Shown here: piece by piece, positions 37,248 to 45,727 of the stretch | How the letters are laid out: each line of letters begins with the position of its first letter | Numbering within the stretch: the first letter of the stretch is position 1 | NCBI RefSeq assembly: GCF_015560805.1 | Contig: NZ_JADMSO010000002.1 | Span: 310,001-374,000 of the forward strand | Direction: 5' to 3' | DNA length: 64,000 nt | Origin: Mediterraneibacter glycyrrhizinilyticus | Lineage (GTDB): Bacteria; Bacillota; Clostridia; Lachnospirales; Lachnospiraceae | Translations under genes and position numbers: made by a program | Notes under the pieces: model-generated | Told to the model about the DNA's origin: nothing | Seen by the model: only the letters and a program-made list of their open reading frames with translations | Databases searched by the model: none

Positions 37248-38595
37248 ATTGCTTTGTCTGAATCTTTTTTAAAATCCGTGTTACCATCCATACACAGTAG
37301 AAAAGAGCCAGCGCCCATGCAAGCGGATTGGAATAGCAGATCGCGGTGTATCCGAAGAAAGAAACCGCGAACCATCCGCCGATGCCGCGCCCGATCAATT
37401 CTCCAATTCCGGAGAGGATCGCCTGTATGCTGTATCCGAGTCCCTGAAGCACGTTCCGGAAGATCATCAGAGATCCATGGAATATAAAAAGCATGCTGAT
37501 GATCGCAAGGTATTGGATCGCGAGCGCAGATACTTCCACGCTTTTGCTGCCGAGAACAAGTTCTACAAACCATCCTTTGCAGAAGAAAATCAGGATCCAT
37601 GCGAAAATACAATAAATTCCCTGGATCAGAAGACCATTCTTAATTCCGCTTTTGATCCGGTCGATCCGTCCGGCGCCGTAGTTCTGACCGGTGTAAGTTG
37701 CCATCGCCATACCGATGCTTTCCATCGGGAGTGTGAACATCTGACGGATCTTCTCTCCGGCAGTCTGTGCGGCAACGGCAACACTTCCCAGCAGATTGAT
37801 CGCATTCTGCATGATCACGGCTCCAATGGCGGAAACGGAATATTCAAATCCCATCGGAAGTCCGATCACACAGAGTTGCTTGATATGGAATCCGGAAAGC
37901 GCAAAATCCTTTCTTCGGATTTCAATCAGTTCGATTTTGTTTAAAAGCCACCATGTATTTAACAGTCCGCTGATCAGCTGGCTGAAAACGGTCGCCCATG
38001 CGGCACCGTCTACGCCCATATGGTAATGGACGATCAGCAGATAATCGAGCAGGATGTTCAGCAGGCTGGAGATCAGCAGAAAATAAAACGGGTGTCTGGA
38101 ATCTCCAAAGGCACGCAGCGCGCTTGCCGAATAGTTGTACAAAATACTTGCCGGTATTCCAAGAAAAATGATGCGGATATAGGTGAGCGCCATTGGGAAA
38201 AGATCGTCCGGCGTATGTACGAGCTGTAAAAGCGGAGCGGCAGCAAAAAACATGACGACCGTCAAAAGCAGAGCCATCATAAGACAGAGCCACATGCCAT
38301 TCCAGAGATACCGGTGGATATCATCGCGGTTTTTCGCGCCGAAGCTCTGGGCGATCGGAATACCGAAGCCGATACAGGCACCCTGTACGAATCCCAATGT
38401 CAGAAAATGTAGGGAATAGGTGGAACCGACCGCACCCAATGCGGAAACACCGAGGAACCGTCCTACGATCACTGTATCCGCAAAGCTGTACAGTTGCTGA
38501 AATAATGTGCCGAATACGAGCGGCAGCGAGAAAAGAAAAATCTGAACCAACGGATTACCGGTGGTCAGATCCATTGTACGTTTGTTCTTCTTCAT
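37246..38595 (-). CDS. MATE family efflux transporter
   Basis: A 449-residue transporter with about twelve membrane helices. N-terminal TTGNPLVQIFLFSLPLVFGTLFQQLYSFADTVI-type sequence and GRFLGVSALGAVGSTYSL are typical of the DinF/NorM-like MATE group of Firmicutes, which exchanges drugs or metabolites for protons or sodium. The repeat half begins near FALSGFHIKQLCVIGLPMGF. The start at 38595 has GAGGGG upstream on the minus strand. Substrate unknown. Convergent with the cobalamin operon. Confidence 0.92.
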   Translation of the reverse strand: MKKNKRTMDLTTGNPLVQIFLFSLPLVFGTLFQQLYSFADTVIVGRFLGVSALGAVGSTYSLHFLTLGFVQGACIGFGIPIAQSFGAKNRDDIHRYLWNGMWLCLMMALLLTVVMFFAAAPLLQLVHTPDDLFPMALTYIRIIFLGIPASILYNYSASALRAFGDSRHPFYFLLISSLLNILLDYLLIVHYHMGVDGAAWATVFSQLISGLLNTWWLLNKIELIEIRRKDFALSGFHIKQLCVIGLPMGFEYSVSAIGAVIMQNAINLLGSVAVAAQTAGEKIRQMFTLPMESIGMAMATYTGQNYGAGRIDRIKSGIKNGLLIQGIYCIFAWILIFFCKGWFVELVLGSKSVEVSALAIQYLAIISMLFIFHGSLMIFRNVLQGLGYSIQAILSGIGELIGRGIGGWFAVSFFGYTAICYSNPLAWALALFYCVWMVTRILKKIQTKQ

Positions 38596-38819
38596 GATAT
38601 GTCATACCCCTCATTATGAGTTTTATTTTTTACAATGCCGGCAGGAGGAACGATAAAATTCCTGCCGACCGGCATGGAAGAAAATATATGTGCATTTTCA
38701 TTATTATAAAGAAAGCGGGAAAAAAGTAATAGAAAAATTTTGAGGAATATCCCGAGAGTTTTTGGATGGAAACGGAAAACAGATGGCGAATATTCTGTAC
38801 GGAATTCTGTGTGCCGGCA
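38596..38819. other. Intergenic region between MATE gene and pgi, with a hairpin
   Basis: No gene is seen. TGCCGGCAGGA and TCCTGCCGACCGGCA (about 38637-38674) form an imperfect hairpin that would lie in the 5' leader of the minus-strand MATE transcript. A minus-strand TATAAT (38706-38701) could be its -10 box, but no convincing -35 accompanies it. Confidence 0.35.
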
Positions 38820-38848
38820 TTGAATTTTGAGGGCTTTCAGAGTATAAT
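38820..38848 (+). promoter_or_regulatory. Promoter of pgi
   Basis: TTGAAT (38820-38825) and a perfect TATAAT (38843-38848) with a 17-base spacer, about 40 bases upstream of the pgi start codon. Confidence 0.8.
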
Positions 38849-38890
38849 CATTGTTGTGACGAAATTTACGACCAAAGGAGAGAGACAAGT

Positions 38891-40471
38891 ATGACAAATT
38901 GGAAGAATTTAGATACTCTGGCTTCCTATGAAGAGATGAAACATGCAGAACGTGTAAACCTTGCAGAGGTGATGAGCGGTGAGAACGGCGCAAAGCGTGT
39001 TCAGGCTTACAGTGTTTTGATGGCGGCAGGGCTTACATATAATTACGCGGCAAAGCAGGTGGATGAGAACGTACTTTCCGTACTTTCCAAACTTGCGGAT
39101 GAGGCGCAGCTGACAGAAAAATATAAAGCGTTGTATAACGGAGAGGTGATCAATACAGGAGAGAAACGTCTGGTACTTCATCAGTTGACACGGGGACAGC
39201 TCGGAGATACGGTTGTTGCCGATGGTGTGGACAAACGGGCGTTCTATGTAGAACAGCAGGAAAAGATCGCGGAATTTGCAAAGAAAGTACACACCGGAGA
39301 GATCGCCAATGCGGCGGGTGAAAAATTTACGACTGTCGTACAGATCGGAATCGGCGGAAGCGATCTGGGACCGAGAGCGATGTATCTGGCATTGGAGAAC
39401 TGGGCAAAGAAGCACGATACATTTAAGATGGAAGCAAAATTCATCAGCAATGTAGACCCGGATGATGCGGCAGCAGTCCTGAATTCGATCGACGTGGCAC
39501 ATTCGATCTTCGTGCTTGTTTCCAAGTCGGGAACGACGCTGGAGACACTGACCAATGAATCTTTCGTAAAAGACGCATTGAAGAAAGCAGGACTGGACGC
39601 ATCCAGACATATGATCGCCGTGACAAGCGAGACCTCTCCGCTGGCAAAGAGCGAGGATTATCTGGCGGCATTCTTTATGGATGATTATATCGGCGGACGC
39701 TTTTCTTCCACATCCGCAGTGGGCGGAGCCGTACTTTCCCTGGCGTTCGGACCGGATGTGTTCGCACAGTTTTTGGAGGGCGCCGCAGAAGAAGACCGTC
39801 TGTCCATGAAAGAAGATCTGCTGGAAAATCCGGCGATGCTGGACGCGCTGATCGGCGTCTACGAGCGGAATGTTTTGGGTTATCCGGCGACGGCCGTTCT
39901 TCCGTATTCCCAGGCATTGAGCCGTTTCCCGGCACATTTGCAGCAGCTGGATATGGAATCCAACGGAAAATCCGTAAACCGTTTCGGGGAACCGGTATCG
40001 TATCCGACCGGTCCGGTGATCTTCGGTGAACCGGGAACGAACGGACAGCATTCGTTTTATCAGCTTCTTCATCAGGGAACCGATATCGTGCCGCTTCAGT
40101 TTGTCGGATTTAAGAACAGCCAGATCGGCACGGATGTTGTGATCGAAGACAGTACAAGCCAGCAGAAGCTTTGTGCAAATGTTGCCGCACAGATTGTTGC
40201 GTTTGCATGTGGAAAAGCAGATGAGGATAAGAACAAGAACTTTGAGGGAGGACGCCCGTCCAGCATGATCATCGGAGAACAGCTGGATCCGAAAGCATTG
40301 GGCGCGCTTCTGGCTCATTTTGAAAATAAGATCATGTTCCAGGGATTTGTATGGAATGTCAACAGCTTCGATCAGGAGGGCGTACAGCTCGGAAAAGTAC
40401 TGGCAAAACGTGTGCTGGCACATGAGACAGACGGTGCACTGAAAGCATTCAGCGATCTGTTGAATATTTAG
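38891..40471 (+). CDS. pgi: Glucose-6-phosphate isomerase
   Basis: Pgi interconverts glucose 6-phosphate and fructose 6-phosphate in glycolysis. The 526-residue protein contains the phosphosugar-isomerase motifs IGIGGSDLGPRAMYLAL (about residue 153), VSKSGTTLETLTN (about 211), the signature-like DDYIGGRFSSTSAVGGAVLS (about 262), and GTNGQHSFYQLLHQGTD (about 382) holding the catalytic histidine. AAAGGAG precedes the ATG. It appears monocistronic: it has its own promoter, and a new promoter follows 55 bases after its stop. Confidence 0.95.
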   Translation: MTNWKNLDTLASYEEMKHAERVNLAEVMSGENGAKRVQAYSVLMAAGLTYNYAAKQVDENVLSVLSKLADEAQLTEKYKALYNGEVINTGEKRLVLHQLTRGQLGDTVVADGVDKRAFYVEQQEKIAEFAKKVHTGEIANAAGEKFTTVVQIGIGGSDLGPRAMYLALENWAKKHDTFKMEAKFISNVDPDDAAAVLNSIDVAHSIFVLVSKSGTTLETLTNESFVKDALKKAGLDASRHMIAVTSETSPLAKSEDYLAAFFMDDYIGGRFSSTSAVGGAVLSLAFGPDVFAQFLEGAAEEDRLSMKEDLLENPAMLDALIGVYERNVLGYPATAVLPYSQALSRFPAHLQQLDMESNGKSVNRFGEPVSYPTGPVIFGEPGTNGQHSFYQLLHQGTDIVPLQFVGFKNSQIGTDVVIEDSTSQQKLCANVAAQIVAFACGKADEDKNKNFEGGRPSSMIIGEQLDPKALGALLAHFENKIMFQGFVWNVNSFDQEGVQLGKVLAKRVLAHETDGALKAFSDLLNI

Positions 40472-40525
40472 CGGCTGAATCTTTCATTCGGGAGCTGCTT
40501 TCGGGAGTTGCTTCATATTTTAAGC

Positions 40526-40555
40526 TTGACTTTTCGGAAAATTTCAGGTTATAAT
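40526..40555 (+). promoter_or_regulatory. Promoter of the MutS2-like gene leader
   Basis: TTGACT (40526-40531) and perfect TATAAT (40550-40555) with an 18-base spacer. Predicted start near 40562, about 485 bases upstream of the coding region. Confidence 0.8.
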
Positions 40556-40613
40556 GGGCGAGGTCGAAAAGACGGTAAGTAAGAATCAGAGAATATAAAA
40601 GGCAGGTGTGTGG

Positions 40614-40637
40614 ATGTCCAGCGTGGCAGGTAGATAA
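40614..40637 (+). CDS. Possible seven-residue leader peptide
   Basis: ATG followed by six codons and TAA encodes MSSVAGR, about 50 bases after the predicted transcription start. A GGCAGG lies eight bases upstream of the ATG. It precedes the attenuator structures, as leader peptides of ribosome-sensing attenuators do. Such a short ORF can arise by chance, so confidence is low. Confidence 0.3.
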   Translation: MSSVAGR

Positions 40638-40800
40638 CAACAAAGAAAAGTAAGGGGAAAGGCACATAAAAGGTGCTTTGTTCGTGATACCTTTTTCTAT
40701 CACGATCCCATTCGTTGTTTCTGTCAGGCTGGTGACATACACGGTTCTCATCAGATGTGTTCGTGAAAAGAATGCGTCCGCCTTTTATGCGTGTGAGATA

Positions 40801-40834
40801 AGGAGAGTATGTCATAGGGATGTACTCTCTTTTT
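40801..40834 (+). terminator. Intrinsic terminator in the leader of the MutS2-like gene
   Basis: AGGAGAGTA (40801-40809) pairs with TACTCTCTT (40823-40831), with the run TTTTT at 40830-40834. It lies over 200 bases before the MutS2-like coding region, so read-through is required for expression. Confidence 0.8.
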
Positions 40835-40924
40835 GTATAGGTGAAGAGCCAAAGTCCGGGCTTGCCCGAGACCTTGGCGACTGCTTACAATCCCGGAATG
40901 TGCCTTTTGGCACTTTCGGCGATT
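40835..40924 (+). repeat. 90-bp dispersed repeat, copy A
   Basis: This 90-base segment is repeated at 58243-58332 with only four mismatches and the same orientation. It can fold into two hairpins: GCCAA...TTGGC enclosing CCGGG/CCCG, and CCGGAA-T-GTGCC/GGCAC-TTTCGG. Both copies begin with GTATAGGTGA immediately after the T-run of an intrinsic terminator. Reverse-strand translation gives a spurious peptide (RKCQKAHSGIVSSRQG), not a protein. Confidence 0.85.
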
Positions 40925-41046
40925 TGTGTGCAAGAACGGTATTGTTCTGCAGGGAGATTCCTTTTTTGAAGCAGATGAAAAAGCGGACAGAAACAGTAAA
41001 AAGTGAAATAAAAAAGAAAAACAAAAAGCAGACAAGGAGTTTCGAA
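40925..41046 (+). other. Untranslated segment between repeat copy A and the MutS2-like gene
   Basis: An A-rich stretch with an AAGGAG ribosome binding site at its end. The MutS2-like reading frame is open through this region and the repeat, but the sequence there looks non-coding. Confidence 0.5.
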
Positions 41047-42954
41047 ATGAACAATACAGAAAAACAGTTAGAATTTGACAAAGTAAAAGCAGTTTGGAAA
41101 GAACTGGCCCTTACGGAATATGCAAAGAATAAAATAGCGGAAATGAGACCGATCCTCTCGGAGAATGAATTATCAGCGGCAATACGTGAAACGTCGGAGT
41201 CAAAAATTTTGATGGAAAAGAATGGATTTCCGCCTTTGGATTCGCTTCAAGGGTTAAAAGAATGGGTGATGATCGCCGAAAAAGGAGGCTGTCTGAGTGC
41301 AGAGCAGCTGGAGGGTGTGGAGATGGCGCTGACTGCGGTGTCAAGATTAAAAAAATATCTGGAACAGGGAAAAACTTATGAGATTTCCCTGGCATATTAT
41401 GAGGAAAATCTGGATCCGCTGACAGAAATCCGGGACAGGATCCGGATGCAGATCCGCAGTGGAAGAGTGGATGATCAGGCGTCCAAATTACTAAAAACGT
41501 GCCGAAATCAGATTGAAAAGGAAGAGGATGCCATGCGGCAAAAGGCAGACCGGGCGATGCGGGCGGGAAAGTCCTACATGGCAGACAGCTTCAGTACGAT
41601 CAGGAACGGACATCTCTGTATTCCGGTAAAAAAAGAATATAAGAATAAAGTGGCAGGGATCGTGATCGACCAGTCTTCGACAGGAAATACCGTGTTCATG
41701 GAACCGGCGGCGGTTTCCAGACATTATGAGGAAATCCAGCTTCTTAAGATCCGGGAAGAAAATGAAGAGAGACGGATCTTATATGAATTGACGGCATATA
41801 TCCATGACAATGCAGAGGTCATCGAACAGAATATCCGGATGATCGAGAAACTGGATTTTATTTTTTCAAAAGGGAAACTGAGTCTGGAATGGGACGCGGC
41901 GGAGCCGAAGATCAATACGGAGCGGAAAATCGTATTGGAGGACGGAAGACATCCGCTGATGGAGCGAAAAAGCTGTGTGCCGCTTCAGTTTTCGATGGGA
42001 GAGGGGACTCGCGGTGTTGTGATCACCGGTCCAAATACCGGAGGGAAAACCGTGGCGATCAAAACGGTTGCGCTCAATTGTATGATGGCGCAGTGCGGAC
42101 TTCATGTGACGTGCCGTCGGGCCATGATCTGTATGAACAGCAGTTTCCTTTGTGATATTGGGGATGGACAGAACTTATCCGAGAATCTGTCTACATTTTC
42201 CGCACACATCGCAAACGTATTGGATATCCTGCGCAGGATCAACGGAGAAAGTCTTGTGATCATGGATGAATTGGGATCGGGAACAGATCCGACGGAGGGA
42301 ATGGGAATCGCGATCGCGATACTGGAAGAGTTGAAAAAGAGCGGCGCGCTGTTTCTGGTGACGACCCATTACCCGGAAGTAAAACAATATGCGGAACATA
42401 CCGACGGGATCGTCAATGCGCGGATGACATTCGATAAAGAAAGCCTGAAACCATTGTATCAACTGGTGATCGGAGAAGCCGGGGAGAGCTGTGCGTTCTA
42501 TATTGCAGGACGGATGGGAATGCCGAAAACGATGCTGGAAACCGCTGCAAAAGCAGCGTATAACGGAACGCTTCCGGAGGAGTTAAAGCAGCTTTGTAAT
42601 GAAGAGACGTTGAAAAAGACCCATGTGGCGAAAGTGCAGAAACGAAAGACAAAGACAGCACAGGAAAGCAAAAGCTATGCGTTTCGGATCGGAGACAGCG
42701 TGATGATCTATCCGGATAAAAAAATCGGGATCGTCTGCCAGACGGCGAATGAAAAAGGAGTGCTCCGTGTGCAGATGCCGCAAAAGAAGATTTGGATCAA
42801 TCAGAAGCGGGTGAAGCTGCAGGTGGCAGCCGATCAGCTCTATCCGGAAGACTATGATTTTTCTATTGTATTTGATACGGTGGAGAACCGGAAACTTCGT
42901 CATCAGATGGATCGTGGAAAATGTGTGGACGGTGAAATCCGCATTGTGCTATAA
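41047..42954 (+). CDS. MutS2-like ATPase without Smr domain
   Basis: A 635-residue MutS-family protein. The N-terminal core/clamp helices (about 1-310) resemble MutS2. The ATPase domain has Walker A GPNTGGKTVAIKTV (about 328), Walker B LVIMDELGSGTDP (about 406) and the switch histidine VTTHYPEVK. A KOW-like segment (FRIGDSVMIYPDKKIGIV, about 550) follows, but the protein ends where MutS2 would carry the Smr nuclease domain. B. subtilis MutS2 acts on recombination intermediates and collided ribosomes; this paralogue cannot cut by Smr. Start: ATG 41047 after AAGGAG. Expression depends on read-through of the leader terminator. Confidence 0.88.
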   Translation: MNNTEKQLEFDKVKAVWKELALTEYAKNKIAEMRPILSENELSAAIRETSESKILMEKNGFPPLDSLQGLKEWVMIAEKGGCLSAEQLEGVEMALTAVSRLKKYLEQGKTYEISLAYYEENLDPLTEIRDRIRMQIRSGRVDDQASKLLKTCRNQIEKEEDAMRQKADRAMRAGKSYMADSFSTIRNGHLCIPVKKEYKNKVAGIVIDQSSTGNTVFMEPAAVSRHYEEIQLLKIREENEERRILYELTAYIHDNAEVIEQNIRMIEKLDFIFSKGKLSLEWDAAEPKINTERKIVLEDGRHPLMERKSCVPLQFSMGEGTRGVVITGPNTGGKTVAIKTVALNCMMAQCGLHVTCRRAMICMNSSFLCDIGDGQNLSENLSTFSAHIANVLDILRRINGESLVIMDELGSGTDPTEGMGIAIAILEELKKSGALFLVTTHYPEVKQYAEHTDGIVNARMTFDKESLKPLYQLVIGEAGESCAFYIAGRMGMPKTMLETAAKAAYNGTLPEELKQLCNEETLKKTHVAKVQKRKTKTAQESKSYAFRIGDSVMIYPDKKIGIVCQTANEKGVLRVQMPQKKIWINQKRVKLQVAADQLYPEDYDFSIVFDTVENRKLRHQMDRGKCVDGEIRIVL

Positions 42955-42955
42955 T
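42926..42955 (+). promoter_or_regulatory. Possible promoter of cbiC
   Basis: TATAAT (42950-42955) overlaps the stop codon of the MutS2-like gene. A partial -35 (TGGACG, 42926-42931) lies 18 bases upstream. No cobalamin riboswitch is seen in the short leader. Confidence 0.4.
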
Positions 42956-42988
42956 GAGGACAATTGTTAATTGTAAAAAAGAAAGTAG

Positions 42989-43696
42989 ATGAAAAGTATG
43001 GCAGAACGTGAAAAGATCAACTTGGAAGTAACAGAAGCAAGGGAAGAGATGACAGGAGAGATTCCGGCAGAGATCGAGCAGGTGCTTCCGGCGGAGATTG
43101 AAAAAAGAAGTTTCGAGATCATCACGGAAGAGTTGGGAGAAATAAAATTGATTCCGGGTACCGAGCCGATCGTGAAGCGATGTATCCATACGAGCGCAGA
43201 TTTTGATTATGCGAAAAATCTTGTGTTTTCGGAGCATGCAGTGGAAAAAGCGCTCTCGGCGATTCGAAACGGCGCGTCGATCGTGACGGACACGCAGATG
43301 GGAAAATCCGGCATCAACAAAAAGAAGCTGGCGCAGTACGGAGGAAAAGTCCACTGCTTTATGTCGGATGAGGACGTTGCCGTCTGGGCAAAGGAGCATC
43401 AGACAACACGGGCGGTGGCAAGCATGGAGAAAGCGGCGGCGCTTCAGGAACCTCTGATCTTTGCGATCGGGAATGCGCCGACAGCGCTGATCCGTCTTTA
43501 CGAGCTGATCCGGCAGGGGCGGGTTTGTCCGGAGCTTGTGATCGGAGTTCCGGTCGGATTTGTCAATGTAGTGCCGTCGAAAGAATTGATCTTAACATTG
43601 GATGAGACGCCGTATATTGTGGCGCGGGGACGGAAAGGCGGAAGCAATATTGCGGCATGTATCTGCAACGCATTGCTCTATATGCTGGAGGCATGA
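42989..43696 (+). CDS. cbiC: Cobalt-precorrin-8X methylmutase
   Basis: CbiC moves the C11 methyl group to C12, giving cobyrinic acid. The 235-residue protein has the catalytic-histidine segment CIHTSADFDYAKNL (about residue 66), DTQMGKSGINK (about 100) and VIGVPVGFVNVVPSKE (about 185). A 30-residue acidic N-terminal extension precedes the core. Two ATGs (42989, 42998) are possible and the ribosome binding site (AAAGAAAG) is weak. It lies more than 5 kb from the main cobalamin operon, outside the riboswitch unit, and is followed by sirC. Confidence 0.93.
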   Translation: MKSMAEREKINLEVTEAREEMTGEIPAEIEQVLPAEIEKRSFEIITEELGEIKLIPGTEPIVKRCIHTSADFDYAKNLVFSEHAVEKALSAIRNGASIVTDTQMGKSGINKKKLAQYGGKVHCFMSDEDVAVWAKEHQTTRAVASMEKAAALQEPLIFAIGNAPTALIRLYELIRQGRVCPELVIGVPVGFVNVVPSKELILTLDETPYIVARGRKGGSNIAACICNALLYMLEA

Positions 43697-43700
43697 GAAA

Positions 43701-44183
43701 ATGAAAAATTCATATTTTCCGATGTTTGTGGATATATCCCGGTTTAGAATCCTCGTGGCAGGAGGCGGGAAGATCGCTGAGAGACGGGTGAAGACGTTAT
43801 TGAAGTTTCAGACGGACGTGACGGTCATTGCGCCGGAGGTGACGGAAGAACTGCAGAAGCTGGCAGATGCGGGCAAACTGATTCTTCATCGAAAAATGTA
43901 TGAAGAGAAAGATCTGGAACAGATGGATCTTGTATTTGCTGCAACGGACAAAAAAGAAGTCAATCAGACGATCGTACAAGACTGTGCCAGACGGGGAGAA
44001 GCAGAACAGCGACGCATCCTTGTGAATACAGCGGATGATAAAGATGCATGTGACTTTTATTTTCCGGCGGTCGTACAGGAGGAAGAACTTGTGGTCGGAA
44101 TCAATTCCGGCGGCGCAGATCCGGGCAGGACGCGCAGAGTGAGGGGGAGAATAGAACAATTATTCAGGGAGGAAACATTATGA
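43701..44183 (+). CDS. sirC: Precorrin-2 dehydrogenase (SirC type)
   Basis: A 160-residue NAD-dependent enzyme oxidising precorrin-2 to sirohydrochlorin, the substrate of CbiK. It has the Rossmann motif LVAGGGKIAERRVKTLL, NTADDKDACDFYFPAV (about 110) and GINSGGADPGRTRRVR (about 132). It lacks the C-terminal dimerisation/chelatase half of CysG/Met8, so it is a dehydrogenase only, consistent with a separate CbiK. Start at 43701, four bases after cbiC's stop. The stop overlaps the next gene. Confidence 0.92.
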   Translation: MKNSYFPMFVDISRFRILVAGGGKIAERRVKTLLKFQTDVTVIAPEVTEELQKLADAGKLILHRKMYEEKDLEQMDLVFAATDKKEVNQTIVQDCARRGEAEQRRILVNTADDKDACDFYFPAVVQEEELVVGINSGGADPGRTRRVRGRIEQLFREETL

Positions 44184-45607
44184 ACTGGAAAACGATTCTC
44201 TCGTCGGTGCGGAAGCTGCCGGTAAAAAGAATACTGCTTGTGATCCTGCTTCTTTATATCGCGGCGCTTGTCGTTCCGTATATTCCGCATAAAAAAGTAT
44301 CGGAAACCTTTCAAAAGCATTTTCAGACACGGACGTTTTATCAGGAGCAGACAGGAACGGAGCGGGTGGCATATATCAATGATAATACCGATGCACTGCT
44401 TTGCCGTCTGCGTATGATCGAGGAAGCGGAGGACGAAATTATTGTGTCCACATTTGACTTTAATGCGGATAAAGCCGGAAAAGATATGATGTCGGCGCTT
44501 CTTTGCGCAGCCGACCGCGGCGTTTCCGTGAAAGTGATCGTGGACGGATGCAGCGGCTTTCTGGATATGCGCGGAAATGAATGGTTTCAGGCGTTGACAG
44601 CCCATGAAAATGTGGAGATGCGGATCTACAATCTGGTGAATCTGCTGAAGCCGTGGACATTGCAGGCAAGGATGCATGATAAATATGTGATCTGTGACCG
44701 GAAGATTTATCTGCTCGGAGGAAGAAATACGGTGAACCTGTTCCTGGGAGATTATTCTTCATCCAAAAATATTGACAGGGAACTGTTGATATATGAGCCG
44801 GATGTGGACGGGGATTCCTCCGTGAATCAGCTGCTGTCTTATTTTGATACGGTGTGGAATCGCCCGGAAAGTAAAGAATATCTTTGCAAAGACCGTACGA
44901 AAGAAGTAAAAGACTGTGCGGAAAAATTAAAAAAACGCCGGGAACAGTTGATGGAACTCTATCCAGAAGCTTACCGGGAATGGGACTGGAATGCTTACAC
45001 GATGGAGACAAATCAAGTATCCTTGCTATATAATCCGGCGGAAGCGGCGAATAAGGAACCGTGGATGTGGTATTCGCTCAATCAGTTGATGCAGGATGGA
45101 AAGCAGGTGACGGTCTACACGCCGTATATCATCTGCGGAAAAGAAATGTATCAGGATCTGGAAAATCTCCGGGATTCGGACGTTTCGGTGGAGATCATCA
45201 CAAATGACGTGGCAAGCGGCGCGAACCCATGGGGATGTACGGATTATCTGAACCAGAAAGAGAAGATCCATGCGACAGGCGTGAAAGTGTATGAGTTTAT
45301 GGGAAAGCATTCCTGTCATACAAAGGCGGTTCTGATCGATGACCGGATGAGTATCGTCGGCTCTTACAATATGGATATGCGGAGCACTTATCAGGATACG
45401 GAACTGATGTTGGCGGTGGATTCGAAAGAACTCAACGCCGTGATTCGGGAAGAAGCCGAACGGGATAAGACATACAGTAAAACAGTAGAAGAAGACGGAA
45501 CGTACTCTTACGGAGAAAATTATGAAGCAAAAGAACTCAGCACCGGAAAAAAAGTATTTTATGGTGTACTCCGGGTTGTGACGATTCCGCTGAGAAGATT
45601 TTTATAA
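44180..45607 (+). CDS. Phospholipase D-like (HKD) membrane-anchored protein
   Basis: A 475-residue protein with one N-terminal membrane helix (about 18-38) and two HKD motifs: HDKYVICDRKIYLLGGRN (about 165) and HTKAVLIDDRMSIVGSYN (about 380). This pattern is shared by cardiolipin synthases and other phospholipase D enzymes. The lack of a second N-terminal helix and the divergent spacing make a general PLD-family hydrolase or transphosphatidylase as likely as cardiolipin synthase. Its start overlaps sirC's stop by ATGA, an odd partner for a tetrapyrrole gene. A large hairpin covers its stop codon. Confidence 0.85.
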   Translation: MNWKTILSSVRKLPVKRILLVILLLYIAALVVPYIPHKKVSETFQKHFQTRTFYQEQTGTERVAYINDNTDALLCRLRMIEEAEDEIIVSTFDFNADKAGKDMMSALLCAADRGVSVKVIVDGCSGFLDMRGNEWFQALTAHENVEMRIYNLVNLLKPWTLQARMHDKYVICDRKIYLLGGRNTVNLFLGDYSSSKNIDRELLIYEPDVDGDSSVNQLLSYFDTVWNRPESKEYLCKDRTKEVKDCAEKLKKRREQLMELYPEAYREWDWNAYTMETNQVSLLYNPAEAANKEPWMWYSLNQLMQDGKQVTVYTPYIICGKEMYQDLENLRDSDVSVEIITNDVASGANPWGCTDYLNQKEKIHATGVKVYEFMGKHSCHTKAVLIDDRMSIVGSYNMDMRSTYQDTELMLAVDSKELNAVIREEAERDKTYSKTVEEDGTYSYGENYEAKELSTGKKVFYGVLRVVTIPLRRFL

Positions 45608-45670
45608 TGAGAGAACCACCCGCAGAGAACCGGATGAAAATACCGGATCCTGCGGGTGGTTCTCTCATTA
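45605..45670. terminator. Perfect 21-bp inverted repeat, bidirectional terminator
   Basis: Arms 45605-45625 and 45650-45670 are perfect inverted repeats (core GAGAACCACCCGCAG). The left arm begins at the stop codon of the phospholipase-like gene. The right arm is followed by GAGCCTTTT. It lies between convergent genes. The T-runs are short, so it may also be an RNA-stabilising structure. Confidence 0.7.
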
Positions 45671-45727
45671 GAGCCTTTTATGGTTCCATCGTGGTCGGAG
45701 AATCCTGCCGGATGAAGTTCTTATTTA

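Larger units (their letters stand above)
40562..40834 (+). promoter_or_regulatory. Attenuator leader with terminator/antiterminator pairing
   Basis: A ~270-base leader with alternative structures. A hairpin TCGTGATA/TATCACGA occupies 40682-40705. An intrinsic terminator lies at 40801-40834. GTGACATAC (40732-40740) can pair over all nine bases (one G-U) with GTATGTCAT (40807-40815), which contains part of the 5' arm of the terminator, so the two structures exclude each other. A possible leader peptide ORF lies at 40614-40637. No known riboswitch or T-box motif is recognised. The pairing is seen; regulation by attenuation is inferred. Confidence 0.65.

Noticed and set aside
38909-40423. 504-codon minus-strand open frame opposite pgi
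   Set aside because: Fully antisense to a clear pgi gene; low-complexity, Cys/His/Arg-rich translation without family resemblance.
40562-40834. T-box, cobalamin or other known riboswitch in the MutS2-like gene leader
   Set aside because: No T-box GGTGGNACCGCG, B12 box or other aptamer core is visible; only attenuator geometry remains.
40751-41035. Short minus-strand protein sharing RKCQKAHSGIVSSRQG with one near 58156
   Set aside because: Both are translations of the 90-bp repeat; base changes follow RNA pairing, not codons.
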